This document shows, piece by piece, positions 54,505-63,343 of a stretch of 64,000 bases of DNA. The position numbers were made by a program, and so were the translations under genes. The notes beneath the pieces are model-generated. The model searched no databases. It was not told where the DNA came from and saw only the letters and a program-made list of their open reading frames with translations. Position 1 is the first letter of the stretch, and every line of letters starts with the position of its first letter. Location of the stretch: the NCBI GenBank assembly GCA_009379955.1, contig WHST01000022.1:1-64000 (forward strand), given 5' to 3'. Source of the DNA: Streptosporangiales bacterium. Its GTDB lineage: Bacteria > Actinomycetota > Actinomycetes > Streptosporangiales > WHST01.

Positions 54505-56143
54505 GCCTGCAGCGACCGAACTCCCCTGGTGGCACGGGACGACGATCTACCACGTCTACCCGCGCTCCTTCGCCGACGGGAACGGCGACGGCATCGGCGA
54601 CCTCAGGGGACTCATCGACCGGCTCGACCACGTCACCGACCTCGGCTTCGACACGCTCTGGCTGTCACCGTTCTTCACCAGCCCGCAGCACGACTTCGGC
54701 TACGACGTCAGCGACTACCGTGCCGTGGCGCCCGAGTACGGCACCCTCGACGACGCCGACGAGCTCATCGCCGCGTGCCACGAGCGCGGGCTGCGCATCG
54801 TGTTCGACCTCGTGCTCAACCACACCTCCGAGCAGCATCCGTGGTTCCGCGAGTCGCGACGGTCCCGCACCAACGACAAGGCCGACTGGTACGTCTGGCG
54901 CGACGGCAAGGGGCGGTACGGTCGCCGGCCGCCGAACAACTGGCGCTCCAGCCTCGAGGTGCGGTCCGCGTGGCAGTGGAGCCCCGAGCGCCGGCAGTGG
55001 TACCTCGCCTCGTTCCTGCCGTGGCAGCCCGACCTGAACTGGCGCAGCCCCGACGTGCGCCGCGCGATGTTCGACATGGCGCGGTTCTGGCTCGACCGCG
55101 GGGTCGACGGCTTCCGGCTCGACCTGTTCGGCACGGTCATGAAGGACGCCGAGTTCAGGAACAATCCCCTGCACCTCGTGACCGGCGGTGGCGACATCCC
55201 CCACCTGTGGCGTCGCGTGCACAACGAGAACACCGACGACAACTTCGCGCTCGCACGCGAGCTGCGCAGCGTGACCGACGACGTCGCACCGCCCGATCGC
55301 GTCCTGCTCGGCGAGGTGTTCGGGTCGTCGGCCACCGTCCGCCGCTATCTCGGCGACCACGACGGCCTGCATCTCGTCTTCCTGTTCGAGTTCCTCGCGT
55401 TCCGCTACGACGCGCGCTTCGTCCGCGACCGCATCAGCGCGTACGAGTCCGCGTTCCCCGCGCCGACGCAGCCGACGTACGTGGTCGAGAACCACGACCA
55501 GACGCGCAGCATCGACCGGCTCGGCGGCGACCTGCGCAAGGCAAGGGTCCTCGCGGTGCTGCTGCTCACGCTGCGCGGCGTCGCCTGCGTCTACCAGGGC
55601 CAGGAGCTCGGTCAGCCGAACACCTACATCCCGCTGCGGGACGCCCAGGACCCCATCGTCCGCGAGTTCTTCTCCTGGGTGCCCGAGGTGATCGCGCGTC
55701 GCCTGCGCCGCCGGATCAACCGCGACGAGATGCGCACCCCGATGCCCTGGGACGCCTCACCCGGTCACGGCTTCTGCCCGCCGGAGACCGTTCCCTGGCT
55801 GCCGATAAGCGCCGTGCCCGGCCGTGACGTGGCGAGCCAGCGCGCGGTGCCCGGCTCGCTGCTCAACCTGTACCGCCGCCTGCTCCGCCTGCGCGGAGAG
55901 GTCCGCGCGCTCCGCCACGGCGAGCTGCGCCTCGTACCCGACATGCCGGCCGACGTGCTGGCGTACGAGAGGTCCGCGCCGACCGAGCGATACGCCGTCT
56001 ACGCCAACTTCGGCGACCGGGTCGCGCGCGTCCAGCTCACCTCTGCGGGCGACTCCGTGCTCGGCACCGACGAGGCGATCAGCCTCACCGGGCGTGACCT
56101 ACGGTTGCCGCAGCACTCGGCCACCGTGGTGCGCCTGCGCTGA
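54497..56143 (+). CDS. GH13 alpha-glucosidase (oligo-1,6-glucosidase type)
   Basis: This 548-residue enzyme has the usual (beta/alpha)8 barrel. TIYHVYPRSFADGNGDGIGDL opens it; DLVLNHTS, the nucleophile Asp209 in DGFRLDLFG, the acid/base Glu273 in LLGEVFG, and Asp334 in VENHDQTRS are all present, with a short C-terminal beta domain. There is no signal peptide, so it acts on sugars such as maltose, isomaltose or trehalose-type disaccharides in the cytoplasm. The ATG at 54497 overlaps leader ORF 3b and has no ribosome binding site of its own. Confidence 0.93.
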   Translation: MTEPAATELPWWHGTTIYHVYPRSFADGNGDGIGDLRGLIDRLDHVTDLGFDTLWLSPFFTSPQHDFGYDVSDYRAVAPEYGTLDDADELIAACHERGLRIVFDLVLNHTSEQHPWFRESRRSRTNDKADWYVWRDGKGRYGRRPPNNWRSSLEVRSAWQWSPERRQWYLASFLPWQPDLNWRSPDVRRAMFDMARFWLDRGVDGFRLDLFGTVMKDAEFRNNPLHLVTGGGDIPHLWRRVHNENTDDNFALARELRSVTDDVAPPDRVLLGEVFGSSATVRRYLGDHDGLHLVFLFEFLAFRYDARFVRDRISAYESAFPAPTQPTYVVENHDQTRSIDRLGGDLRKARVLAVLLLTLRGVACVYQGQELGQPNTYIPLRDAQDPIVREFFSWVPEVIARRLRRRINRDEMRTPMPWDASPGHGFCPPETVPWLPISAVPGRDVASQRAVPGSLLNLYRRLLRLRGEVRALRHGELRLVPDMPADVLAYERSAPTERYAVYANFGDRVARVQLTSAGDSVLGTDEAISLTGRDLRLPQHSATVVRLR

Positions 56144-56243
56144 CGCTCACCCTCCGTTCCCGTCCTCACGCAGACGGTCGTCGGGCAGGTAACGAGTCGA
56201 TAACCTCAGGCCCCTCGGATACCCAAGATCACCGAGGAGCCCC

Positions 56244-57452
56244 ATGCACACCACCCGCCATCAGCGAGCGGCCGCCGGTGCCCTGGCCGCGCTCGTGCTG
56301 TGCGGGTTCGCCGCGACCGGTCCGGTCTCGGCGGACACCGCGAAGAGATCGGTGAGCCCCGCGCTCACCCCGCAGGACGGTTCGACGAACGTCCGCACGC
56401 CGGACGACCGGCTGGAGCTCGGCGATGCCGGCGCGTCGAGGAGCGCCGCGGACGTCGCGCGCCGCACCGGCTACGCCCTGCTCGAGCCCGTCACCCTGCC
56501 CCACGACGCGTCCGCCGTCTCGGTCGACTACGCGGCGAGGGAGCCGACCGGGTCGTCCGCCGCGGTCGACGTCCGCGCCCGTGCGCGCGACGGCGCATGG
56601 ACGCAGTGGACCGCCGCGGCGCCCGGCAGGGCGACGAACCTGTCGGTGTCGAGCCGTACGGTCCAGCTCCGGGTCGTGCTCCAGGCGGCGGACGCCGAGG
56701 CCAGCCCGAGCGTCGGCGACGTCGCCGTCGCCGCGGCGCAGGCGACGAAGCAGGCCGTCGCACGCGCCGCCGCGCCCGTCGCCTCGCGGGTGTACGCCAC
56801 GCGCGAGGGACTCGTCGGCGGCACGACGGCGAACGGTCACGTGATCGTCGAGCGCGACCACTTCGTCGCGCTCCCGTCGCGCCGCGGCCTGTCCGCCGCG
56901 GGCAACGGCGACTACTCCGTCCAGGTCTGCGCCAACGGCCGGTGCGTCTGGGAGCCCGTCTGGGACGTCGGGCCGTGGAACACCAAGGACGACTACTGGA
57001 GCCCGTCCGCCACCCGTGAGATGTGGCAGGACCTGCCGCAGGGCAGGCCGGAGGCGCAGGCGGCGTACGAGGACGGCTACAACGGCGGCAGGGACGAGTT
57101 CGGCCGCGACGTCGCCAACCCGGCCGGCATCGACCTCGCCGACGGCACGTTCTGGGACGGCCTGGGGATGACCGACAACGGCTGGGTCGACGTCGTCTAC
57201 CAGTGGACCGGCGACGGCGCGTACGGCACCGTCGAGCTCGACGGCGGCTACCTGAATGTCCGCAACGCCGCGGGCACGGGTGGCGGCGTCGTCGGCATGG
57301 CGGGCGACGCGGCCCGGGTGCCGCTCCAGTGCCAGGTGCAGGGCGACTCCGTGACCGGCTCACAGGGCACCACGACCACCTGGTACCGCGTGAACGCCGG
57401 CATGTACCTGTCGAAGGCGTGGGTCGCGGGCGGTGACGTCGCGGCCTGCTGA
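56244..57452 (+). CDS. Secreted protein with double-psi barrel/SH3-like region
   Basis: This 402-residue exported protein has a Sec-type signal (HQRAAAGALAALVLCGFAATG, cleavage after VSA). It has an N-terminal beta-like part of about 120 residues, a stretch resembling RlpA-type double-psi barrels (GGTTANGHVIVERDHFVALPSR near 194-215), and a region with four cysteines including VQVCANGRCVWE. The C-terminal SH3-like part ends VAGGDVAAC. A role at the cell wall is plausible. The ATG at 56244 follows GAGGAG. The function is not known. Confidence 0.75.
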   Translation: MHTTRHQRAAAGALAALVLCGFAATGPVSADTAKRSVSPALTPQDGSTNVRTPDDRLELGDAGASRSAADVARRTGYALLEPVTLPHDASAVSVDYAAREPTGSSAAVDVRARARDGAWTQWTAAAPGRATNLSVSSRTVQLRVVLQAADAEASPSVGDVAVAAAQATKQAVARAAAPVASRVYATREGLVGGTTANGHVIVERDHFVALPSRRGLSAAGNGDYSVQVCANGRCVWEPVWDVGPWNTKDDYWSPSATREMWQDLPQGRPEAQAAYEDGYNGGRDEFGRDVANPAGIDLADGTFWDGLGMTDNGWVDVVYQWTGDGAYGTVELDGGYLNVRNAAGTGGGVVGMAGDAARVPLQCQVQGDSVTGSQGTTTTWYRVNAGMYLSKAWVAGGDVAAC

Positions 57453-57631
57453 TCGACACGCCCTAGATGCCTCTGACTGCGAGGCGTCGTCCTCCTCCTC
57501 TACGGAGGGTGAAGGACGGCGACTCGCGGTCGCCTCCGGCGTACTGTGGACGATGCATAATCCAGCGTTCCAGGCCACAACGACGAAGCCTGGGGGGTCT
57601 CGATGGCGGCCTGGCGGAAAGGACCGTCATC

Positions 57632-58774
57632 ATGGCCGAGATCGGTGACTTCAGCAGACGCGACGCGATGAAGGCCGTGGCACTCGCCGGCGTGGCTCCG
57701 GCGATGCTCCCCGGTGCCTTCGAGGTCCTCGACATGGACAAGCGGACGACGCGGGTGAGAGCCCCGCGGTTCAAGGTCGACCCGTTCTGGCCCAGGCCGC
57801 TCCCCCGCGACCCCGAGACGAAACGGTTCTGGGTCACCGGCGAGGTGGCGGGCACCGCACTCGACTCCAGGGACCGGCTCTACACCATCAATCGGCGCAA
57901 CCTGACCGAGACCGAGCTGCGCGTCGCCACACCGTCACCGGCGTTCGTCGTCTACGACCGGAAGGGCGAGGTCACCCACTCCGCCACTCCAGCCGTCCTC
58001 CCCGACGGCGTCCACGGCTGCTTCGTCGACCACGACGACAACGTCTGGATCGGCGGCAACGGCGACGCGATCGTCCAGAAGTACAGCCACGACCTGTCGA
58101 CGCTGCTGCTGCAGATCGGCGAGAAGGGCCGCTACGACACCGACGACGGCACGATCGACGGCGCGCCCAACAACAGCAGCCGTACCCTGCTGAACCTCCC
58201 CGCCGACATCGCCGTCGACCCGGAGAACGACGAGATCTACGTCGCCGACGGGTACGGCAACCGCAGGGTCGTCGTGTTCGACAGGAACGGCACGTTCCAG
58301 CGCCAGTGGGGCGAGCAAGGCACGCTCGCCGAGGCGCAGACCGGCGCGCCGGGCAAGTTCTTCGCGGTGGTGCACGGCGTCAACATCGGCAACGACGGCC
58401 TGGTCTACGTCAACGACCGCAAGGGCGACCGCATCCAGGTGTTCGAGAAGGACGGCACGTTCGTCAGGAACATCTGGGTCAACAGGGGCTTCCTGCTCGA
58501 CGACCCGGCGAGCCCGGGCACGTCGTGGGACATCGCGTTCTCCAAGGACCGCGACCAGCGGCTCATCTACTGCGTGGACGGCGAGGAGCAGTTGCTCTGG
58601 ACGCTCAACCACTCCGACGGCAAGACACTCGGTGCGTACGGACAACCCGGTCACATGGCCGGAGAGTTCACGTACGTGCACACGCTCGACACGGACTCGC
58701 ACGGCGACATCTACACCGGCGAGACCATCGGCGGCCGCCGCGTGCAGCGCCTCGAGGCCGCAGGGAGGTGGTGA
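57632..58774 (+). CDS. Tat-exported NHL-type beta-propeller protein
   Basis: This 380-residue protein has a twin-arginine-like signal (FSRRDAMKAVALAGVAPAML), then repeated propeller strands such as VHGCFVDHDDNVWIGGNGD, LPADIAVDPENDEIYVADGYGNRRVVVFD, VYVNDRKGDRIQVFEKDGTF and GDIYTGETIGGRRVQRLE, typical of NHL/peptidyl-hydroxyglycine lyase-like folds. Metal or sugar binding outside the membrane is possible; no catalytic site is evident. The ATG at 57632 follows GGAAAGGA. The next Tat-exported gene starts 4 nt downstream, so the two form an operon. Confidence 0.85.
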   Translation: MAEIGDFSRRDAMKAVALAGVAPAMLPGAFEVLDMDKRTTRVRAPRFKVDPFWPRPLPRDPETKRFWVTGEVAGTALDSRDRLYTINRRNLTETELRVATPSPAFVVYDRKGEVTHSATPAVLPDGVHGCFVDHDDNVWIGGNGDAIVQKYSHDLSTLLLQIGEKGRYDTDDGTIDGAPNNSSRTLLNLPADIAVDPENDEIYVADGYGNRRVVVFDRNGTFQRQWGEQGTLAEAQTGAPGKFFAVVHGVNIGNDGLVYVNDRKGDRIQVFEKDGTFVRNIWVNRGFLLDDPASPGTSWDIAFSKDRDQRLIYCVDGEEQLLWTLNHSDGKTLGAYGQPGHMAGEFTYVHTLDTDSHGDIYTGETIGGRRVQRLEAAGRW

Positions 58775-58778
58775 CGCC

Positions 58779-60119
58779 GTGCCGGACAGGAAGCTCTCCC
58801 GCAGGCACCTCCTCGGCGGCACTGCCGCGGGCGCGACCGCCGGCTTCGTCGCCGGCATGCCCGGCACGGCGTCGGCCGAGCCGGCGTCCGGCGAACGGTT
58901 CTCCGCCCGACGTCCCACCGGCCACCGGACCAAGGTGCTCTCCTACTCCGACCTCGACGACCGCGGCGGCGGGTTCAAGCTCGCGATCCAGGAGGTGCGC
59001 GGCAGGTGGTACCTGTACGTCGGCCATCTGTGGCACGGCGGGTGGACCATCCTCGACGTCACCGACCCCCGGCGTCCCGAGGTCGTGAACTTCGTCGAGG
59101 GACCGGCCAACACCTGGACGATCCAGATGGACGTCAACGACGGCAAGATGATCACCGCCCTCGAGCAGAAGCCGGCGAGCTGGGGCGGCGACCCGGACGC
59201 GCCGTTCGAGGAGGGCGTGCTCATCTGGGACCTCGAGGACGATCCCGTGCACCCGCGCAGGCTCGGCCACTTCCGCACCGGCGGCACCGGCACCCACCGC
59301 AACGGCTACCCGGGTGGGCGCTACGTCCACCTCGCGGCCGGGATGCCTGGCTACAGCGAGAACATCTACGTGATCATCGACATCGCCGACCCGGCGAACC
59401 CCGTCGAGGTCTCGCGGTGGTGGGTACCCGGCCAGCACGTCGACGGTGGCGAGACGCCGGAGGACTCCGTGTCACTGCACGGGCCGCCGTTCGTCGTGGG
59501 CGACCTCGCGTACCTCCCGTACGGCGCCGCCGGGATGATCGTGCTCGACATCAGCGACGTCACGAAGCCGACGCAGGTCGGGCGGCTCGACTTCTCCCCG
59601 CCGTTCAACCCGAACATCGGCGCGCACAGCGTGCTCCCGCTGCCGGGACGTGACCTCGCGGTGGTGAACTCCGAGGCGATCGCGGTCCGCGGCGGGGAGC
59701 CGTTGAACCACACCTCGATGGTCGACATCGCCGACCCCGCGAACCCGGTGCTGCTGGCGACGTTCCCCGAGCCCGTGCCACCGCGGGGAGCGCCGTTCGA
59801 GACGTTCTACGAGCGCGGCGGCAGGTTCGGGCCGCACAACACGCACATGATGTACCACAGCCGCTTCACCGACCACACGGAGAAGCGGATCTACCTCACG
59901 TACTTCAACGCCGGGCTGCGCATCTACGACATCGAAGAACCCCGGCGCCCGCGCGAGGTCGGGTGGTTCCTGCCGCCCGACCCGAAGAAGCGCTACGGCC
60001 CGCAGCCGCCCGACGCGCTCGTCCTGCAGAGCGAGGACGTCCTCGTCGACCGGCGCGGCAACATCTACCTGTCCAACAAGAACCAGGGGATCTGGATCCT
60101 GCGCTACACCGGCCGCTGA
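58779..60119 (+). CDS. Tat-exported LVIVD-repeat propeller protein
   Basis: This 446-residue protein begins KLSRRHLLGGTAAGATAGFVA, a clear twin-arginine signal. It carries LVIVD-type repeats: WTILDVTDPRRPEVV, IYVIIDIADPANPVEVS, MIVLDISDVTKPTQVG, MVDIADPANPVLLA and LRIYDIEEPRRPREVG, forming a propeller. Conserved HN and GPHNTHMM sites hint at a metal site. The GTG at 58779 follows GGGAGG, 4 nt after the upstream stop. The pair probably works together at the cell surface; the substrate is unknown. Confidence 0.87.
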   Translation: MPDRKLSRRHLLGGTAAGATAGFVAGMPGTASAEPASGERFSARRPTGHRTKVLSYSDLDDRGGGFKLAIQEVRGRWYLYVGHLWHGGWTILDVTDPRRPEVVNFVEGPANTWTIQMDVNDGKMITALEQKPASWGGDPDAPFEEGVLIWDLEDDPVHPRRLGHFRTGGTGTHRNGYPGGRYVHLAAGMPGYSENIYVIIDIADPANPVEVSRWWVPGQHVDGGETPEDSVSLHGPPFVVGDLAYLPYGAAGMIVLDISDVTKPTQVGRLDFSPPFNPNIGAHSVLPLPGRDLAVVNSEAIAVRGGEPLNHTSMVDIADPANPVLLATFPEPVPPRGAPFETFYERGGRFGPHNTHMMYHSRFTDHTEKRIYLTYFNAGLRIYDIEEPRRPREVGWFLPPDPKKRYGPQPPDALVLQSEDVLVDRRGNIYLSNKNQGIWILRYTGR

Positions 60120-60122
60120 CCG

Positions 60123-60812
60123 TCAGCTCGTGAGCAGGCGAACGACCTCGTCGACGTCGGACAGGTCGGGCAGCACGGCGTCGGCGCCGAGCGCCGACAG
60201 CTCGTCGTAGCTCGACCTGCCCGTCGCGACGAGCAGGCAGCGCGCGCCGGAGGCCGCCGCGCACTCGTAGTCGAACTCGGTGTCGCCGACGATCCAGGTC
60301 TGCTCGGGCTCCCACCGCCGCCCGTACGCGCGCTCGGCACGTTCGAGCACCAGCGGCAGCAGCTTCGGCCGGTCGGCGTGGTCGCTGCCGAACGCGCCGA
60401 TCTCGACGTCGAGGAACTCCTCCAGCCCGAACGCCGCGAGCTTGACCACGGCGTTCGGCCTGATGTTCCCCGTCAGCACCGTCTGCACCACGCCGTCGGC
60501 GCGCAGCCGGGTGAGCGTCTCGCGCACGCCGGGCATCAGGTGCCCGTCGGCGGCGATCAGGTGGGCGCGCTCGGCGAGTACCTGCTCGAGATGGACGAGC
60601 ACGTCGGCGACGTGCGCGTCGTGCGGTGTCGGCACGCCGCCGGAGACGAGGATCTCCCCCGCGATCCGCGGGTCGGTCTTGCCGCCGAACCAGACGTCGT
60701 ACGTCAGCGCCTCACCCACCGCACGAGTGACCGCGGTCTGCATGATGTCCCTGCCGGCGGTGCCGGAGGACAGGAGCGTCTGGTCGACGTCCCACGCGAC
60801 GAGCGGCGTCAC
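60123..60812 (-). CDS. HAD-superfamily phosphatase-like protein
   Basis: This 229-residue protein has motif [13 protein letters not shown] (8-14 region), helical cap, motif II VLTGN, a lysine in [10 protein letters not shown] and motif [18 protein letters not shown]. The first motif is DxDxT-like (DVDQT), so it is probably a phosphatase or phosphoglycolate-phosphatase type. The GTG at 60812 overlaps the mnmA stop (GTGA), suggesting co-translation. The substrate is unknown. Confidence 0.86.
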   Translation of the reverse strand: MTPLVAWDVDQTLLSSGTAGRDIMQTAVTRAVGEALTYDVWFGGKTDPRIAGEILVSGGVPTPHDAHVADVLVHLEQVLAERAHLIAADGHLMPGVRETLTRLRADGVVQTVLTGNIRPNAVVKLAAFGLEEFLDVEIGAFGSDHADRPKLLPLVLERAERAYGRRWEPEQTWIVGDTEFDYECAAASGARCLLVATGRSSYDELSALGADAVLPDLSDVDEVVRLLTS

Positions 60813-61897
60813 GCACCCCTCCGCTCGGTGCGGTCGATCGTCGCGGACCCGACGACGCGCTCGTCGTCGGCGTAGAGGACGACCGCCTGCCCCGGCGCGA
60901 CGCCCTCTGCGGGACGTCGCAGCGACACGACGAGCTCATCGCCGACGGCCTCGGCCACTGCCGGGTGGACGCTGCCGTGCGCGCGCAGCTGGGCATGGCA
61001 CTCGATCGGGCCGCCGGGCACCGGACCGGCCCACCGCGGGCGGATGCCGGTGACCGAGTCGACGAGCAGCGACTCGCGCGGACCGACCGTGACGGTGCGG
61101 TCGACCGGACTCACGTCGAGCACGTACCGCGGGCGGCCGTCGGGTGCCGGCCGGCCGAGCCGCAGCCCGCGCCGCTGGCCGACGGTGTAGGCGTACGCGC
61201 CGTCGTGCTCGCCGAGGACGCGACCCTCCTCGTCGACGACCGTCCCCGGCGAGGGGCCGAGCCGGTCGGCGAGCCACCCCGCGGTGTCGCCGCTCGGGAT
61301 GAAGCAGATGTCGTGGCTGTCGGGCTTGTCGGCGACGGCGAGGCCGCGGCGGTCGGCCTCGGCGCGGACGTCGGTCTTGCGGGAGTCACCGAGCGGGAAG
61401 AGGGAGTGCGCGAGCTGGTCTGCGGTCAGCACGCCGAGCACGTACGACTGGTCCTTCTCGTCGTCGACGGCGCGGTAGAGCCGGCCGTCGACGAGCCGCG
61501 CGTAGTGCCCGGTGCAGACGGCGTCGAACCCGAGTGCGCGCGCCTTGTCGAGGACGCTGGTGAACTTGACGCGCTCGTTGCAGCGAAGGCAGGGGTTCGG
61601 TGTGCGGCCGGCGGCGTACTCGTCGACGAAGTCCTCGACGACGGCGGCGTGGAAGCGTTCCGCCAGGTCCCAGACGTAGAACGGGATGCCCACGACGTCG
61701 GCGGCGCGCCGCGCGTCGCGTGCGTCCTCGCGGGTGCAGCACCCACGCGCACCCGAGCGGTACGACTGCGGGTTGCGCGACAGCGCGAGGTGCACGCCGG
61801 TCACGTCGTGGCCGGCGTCGGCGGCGCGGGCGGCGGCCACGGCGGAGTCGACCCCGCCGGACATCGCCGCGAGCACGCGCAACGGTCGGTCGGTCAT
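60809..61897 (-). CDS. mnmA: tRNA 2-thiouridylase
   Basis: MnmA puts sulfur on U34 of tRNA-Glu, -Gln and -Lys, using ATP and sulfur passed from a cysteine desulfurase. The 362 residues have the PP-loop [13 protein letters not shown] (11-23), the catalytic cysteine in [14 protein letters not shown] (Cys102) and the second cysteine in [11 protein letters not shown] (near 195). GQRRGLRLG and a C-terminal beta domain follow. The start is supported by TAGCCT 7 nt before the ATG. The cysteine desulfurase gene lies just upstream on the same strand, a natural partner. Confidence 0.96.
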   Translation of the reverse strand: MTDRPLRVLAAMSGGVDSAVAAARAADAGHDVTGVHLALSRNPQSYRSGARGCCTREDARDARRAADVVGIPFYVWDLAERFHAAVVEDFVDEYAAGRTPNPCLRCNERVKFTSVLDKARALGFDAVCTGHYARLVDGRLYRAVDDEKDQSYVLGVLTADQLAHSLFPLGDSRKTDVRAEADRRGLAVADKPDSHDICFIPSGDTAGWLADRLGPSPGTVVDEEGRVLGEHDGAYAYTVGQRRGLRLGRPAPDGRPRYVLDVSPVDRTVTVGPRESLLVDSVTGIRPRWAGPVPGGPIECHAQLRAHGSVHPAVAEAVGDELVVSLRRPAEGVAPGQAVVLYADDERVVGSATIDRTERRGA

Positions 61898-61904
61898 GCC
61901 GTCC

Positions 61905-61910
61905 AGGCTA
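61905..61910 (-). promoter_or_regulatory. Leaderless -10 box of mnmA
   Basis: TAGCCT on the minus strand is followed by 7 nt and the mnmA ATG. It lies in the 26-bp gap after the cysteine desulfurase stop. Confidence 0.55.
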
Positions 61911-61923
61911 GTCGGCGCCGGAC

Positions 61924-63126
61924 TCACCCGTGGACAGCGGGAGGCTGGTCGGCCGCGGAGGTGAGGCCGGCGCGGCGGGCACGCTCGACCGCGGGGCCGA
62001 TCGCGTCGACGAGCGCGTCGACGTCGGCGGTGATCGAGGTGTGACCGAGCGAGAACCGCAGCGAGCCGCGGGCACGCTCCTCGTCGGCGCCCATGGCCAG
62101 CAGCACGTGGGACGGCTCGGCGACGCCGGCCGAGCAGGCCGAGCCGGTGGAGCATGCGACGTCCTGCGCGTCGAGGAGGAGCAGGAGCGAGTCACCCTCG
62201 CAGCCGGGGAAGGAGAAGTGCGCGTTGCCCGGCAGGCGTCCGTGCGGATCGGGGTCGCCGTTGAGCACGGCGTCGGGTACGGCCGCGCTGACGCGCGTGA
62301 CGAGGTCGTCACGCAGGACCGCGAGCCGCTCGGCCTCGCTGCTCCGGTCGCCGACCGACGCCGTGACCGCCGTGGCGAACCCGACGTACGCGGCCGCGTC
62401 GAGGGTGCCCGAGCGGACGTCGCGCTCCTGCCCGCCGCCGTGCAGGACGGGCGTGACCTCGGCCTCCCTGCGGAGCACGAGAGCCCCCGCGCCGACGGGA
62501 CCGCCGAGCTTGTGGCCGGTGACCGTCAGCGCGTCGAGGCCGCTGGCGGCGAAGTCGACGGGAAGGTGCGCCACCGCCTGCACGGCGTCGGAGTGCACCG
62601 GGATGTCGTACGACTGCGCCACCTCGACGATCCGCGAGATCGGCTGGATCGTGCCGACCTCGTTGTTGGCCCACAGCACCGAGACCAGTGCCACCGTGTC
62701 GGGGTCGCGCGCCACGGACTCCGCGAGTGCGTCGACGCGGACGCGACCGAGCCCGTCGAGCGGCAGCAGCTCGACCTCGGCGCCCTGTTCGCGTGCGAGC
62801 CACACCGCGGAGTCGAGCACGGCGTGGTGCTCGCCGGCGCCGACGAGGACGCGGCGCCGCCGGTCGTCCCCGGCGCGACGCGACCAGTAGAGGCCCTTGA
62901 CGGCGAGGTTGTCGGCCTCGGTGCCACCGGAGGTGAACACCACCTCGCCCGGTCGTGCGCCGATCGCGCCGGCCAGCTGCTCGCGCGCCTCCTCGACCAC
63001 CCGGCGCGCGGCACGTCCCGGCGTGTGCAGGGACGAGGGGTTGCCGAGCCGGCCGAGCTCCGCGCTCATCGCCGAGATCGCCGCGGGCAGCATCGGCGTG
63101 GTCGCCGCGTGGTCCAGGTACGCCAT
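61924..63126 (-). CDS. Cysteine desulfurase (NifS/IscS family)
   Basis: This PLP enzyme removes sulfur from cysteine for tRNA thiolation and possibly iron-sulfur clusters. The 400 residues include YLDHAATTP, the PLP lysine Lys206 in [24 protein letters not shown] and the catalytic cysteine in [11 protein letters not shown] (Cys331; Cys325 nearby). RFSLGHTSI near the end is typical. The downstream gene is mnmA, its likely sulfur acceptor. The ATG at 63126 has TAGGCT 8 nt upstream, which abuts a foldback repeat. Confidence 0.95.
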   Translation of the reverse strand: MAYLDHAATTPMLPAAISAMSAELGRLGNPSSLHTPGRAARRVVEEAREQLAGAIGARPGEVVFTSGGTEADNLAVKGLYWSRRAGDDRRRRVLVGAGEHHAVLDSAVWLAREQGAEVELLPLDGLGRVRVDALAESVARDPDTVALVSVLWANNEVGTIQPISRIVEVAQSYDIPVHSDAVQAVAHLPVDFAASGLDALTVTGHKLGGPVGAGALVLRREAEVTPVLHGGGQERDVRSGTLDAAAYVGFATAVTASVGDRSSEAERLAVLRDDLVTRVSAAVPDAVLNGDPDPHGRLPGNAHFSFPGCEGDSLLLLLDAQDVACSTGSACSAGVAEPSHVLLAMGADEERARGSLRFSLGHTSITADVDALVDAIGPAVERARRAGLTSAADQPPAVHG

Positions 63127-63134
63127 CGCCGTTC

Positions 63135-63140
63135 AGCCTA
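63135..63140 (-). promoter_or_regulatory. -10 box of the cysteine desulfurase gene at the edge of a foldback repeat
   Basis: TAGGCT on the minus strand is followed by 8 nt and the ATG at 63126. The first base of the box is the last base of the foldback element (63140), so the upstream -35 region would lie inside the element. Confidence 0.5.
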
Positions 63141-63303
63141 GTGCCCTGCGTTCGACGTTGTTCGCCCGTGCCGGCGGTCAGGTGGGTGCATCGCAAGGCG
63201 GAGGAGGTCCCTCGTACTGGGCGTACTTGGGATTCTCCGACAACGCAGCGAGGTGCCCGCCTGGGCGTCGGCACGGGTGAACGTACGTCGGACGCTGGGC
63301 ACT
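63140..63303. repeat. 164-bp foldback (MITE-like) element
   Basis: The ends AGTGCCC and GGGCACT begin imperfect terminal inverted repeats of about 45 bp, matching at most positions (shared blocks CGACGT, GTTC, CCCGTGCCG, CAGG). The centre of about 65 bp has partial inner symmetry. I see no target-site duplication or coding sequence. It lies between the DUF418 gene (3' end) and the cysteine desulfurase promoter. Confidence 0.75.
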
Positions 63304-63343
63304 GACCAGTCGGCAGGGCTGAACGGCGACGGTGGTCGACGGG

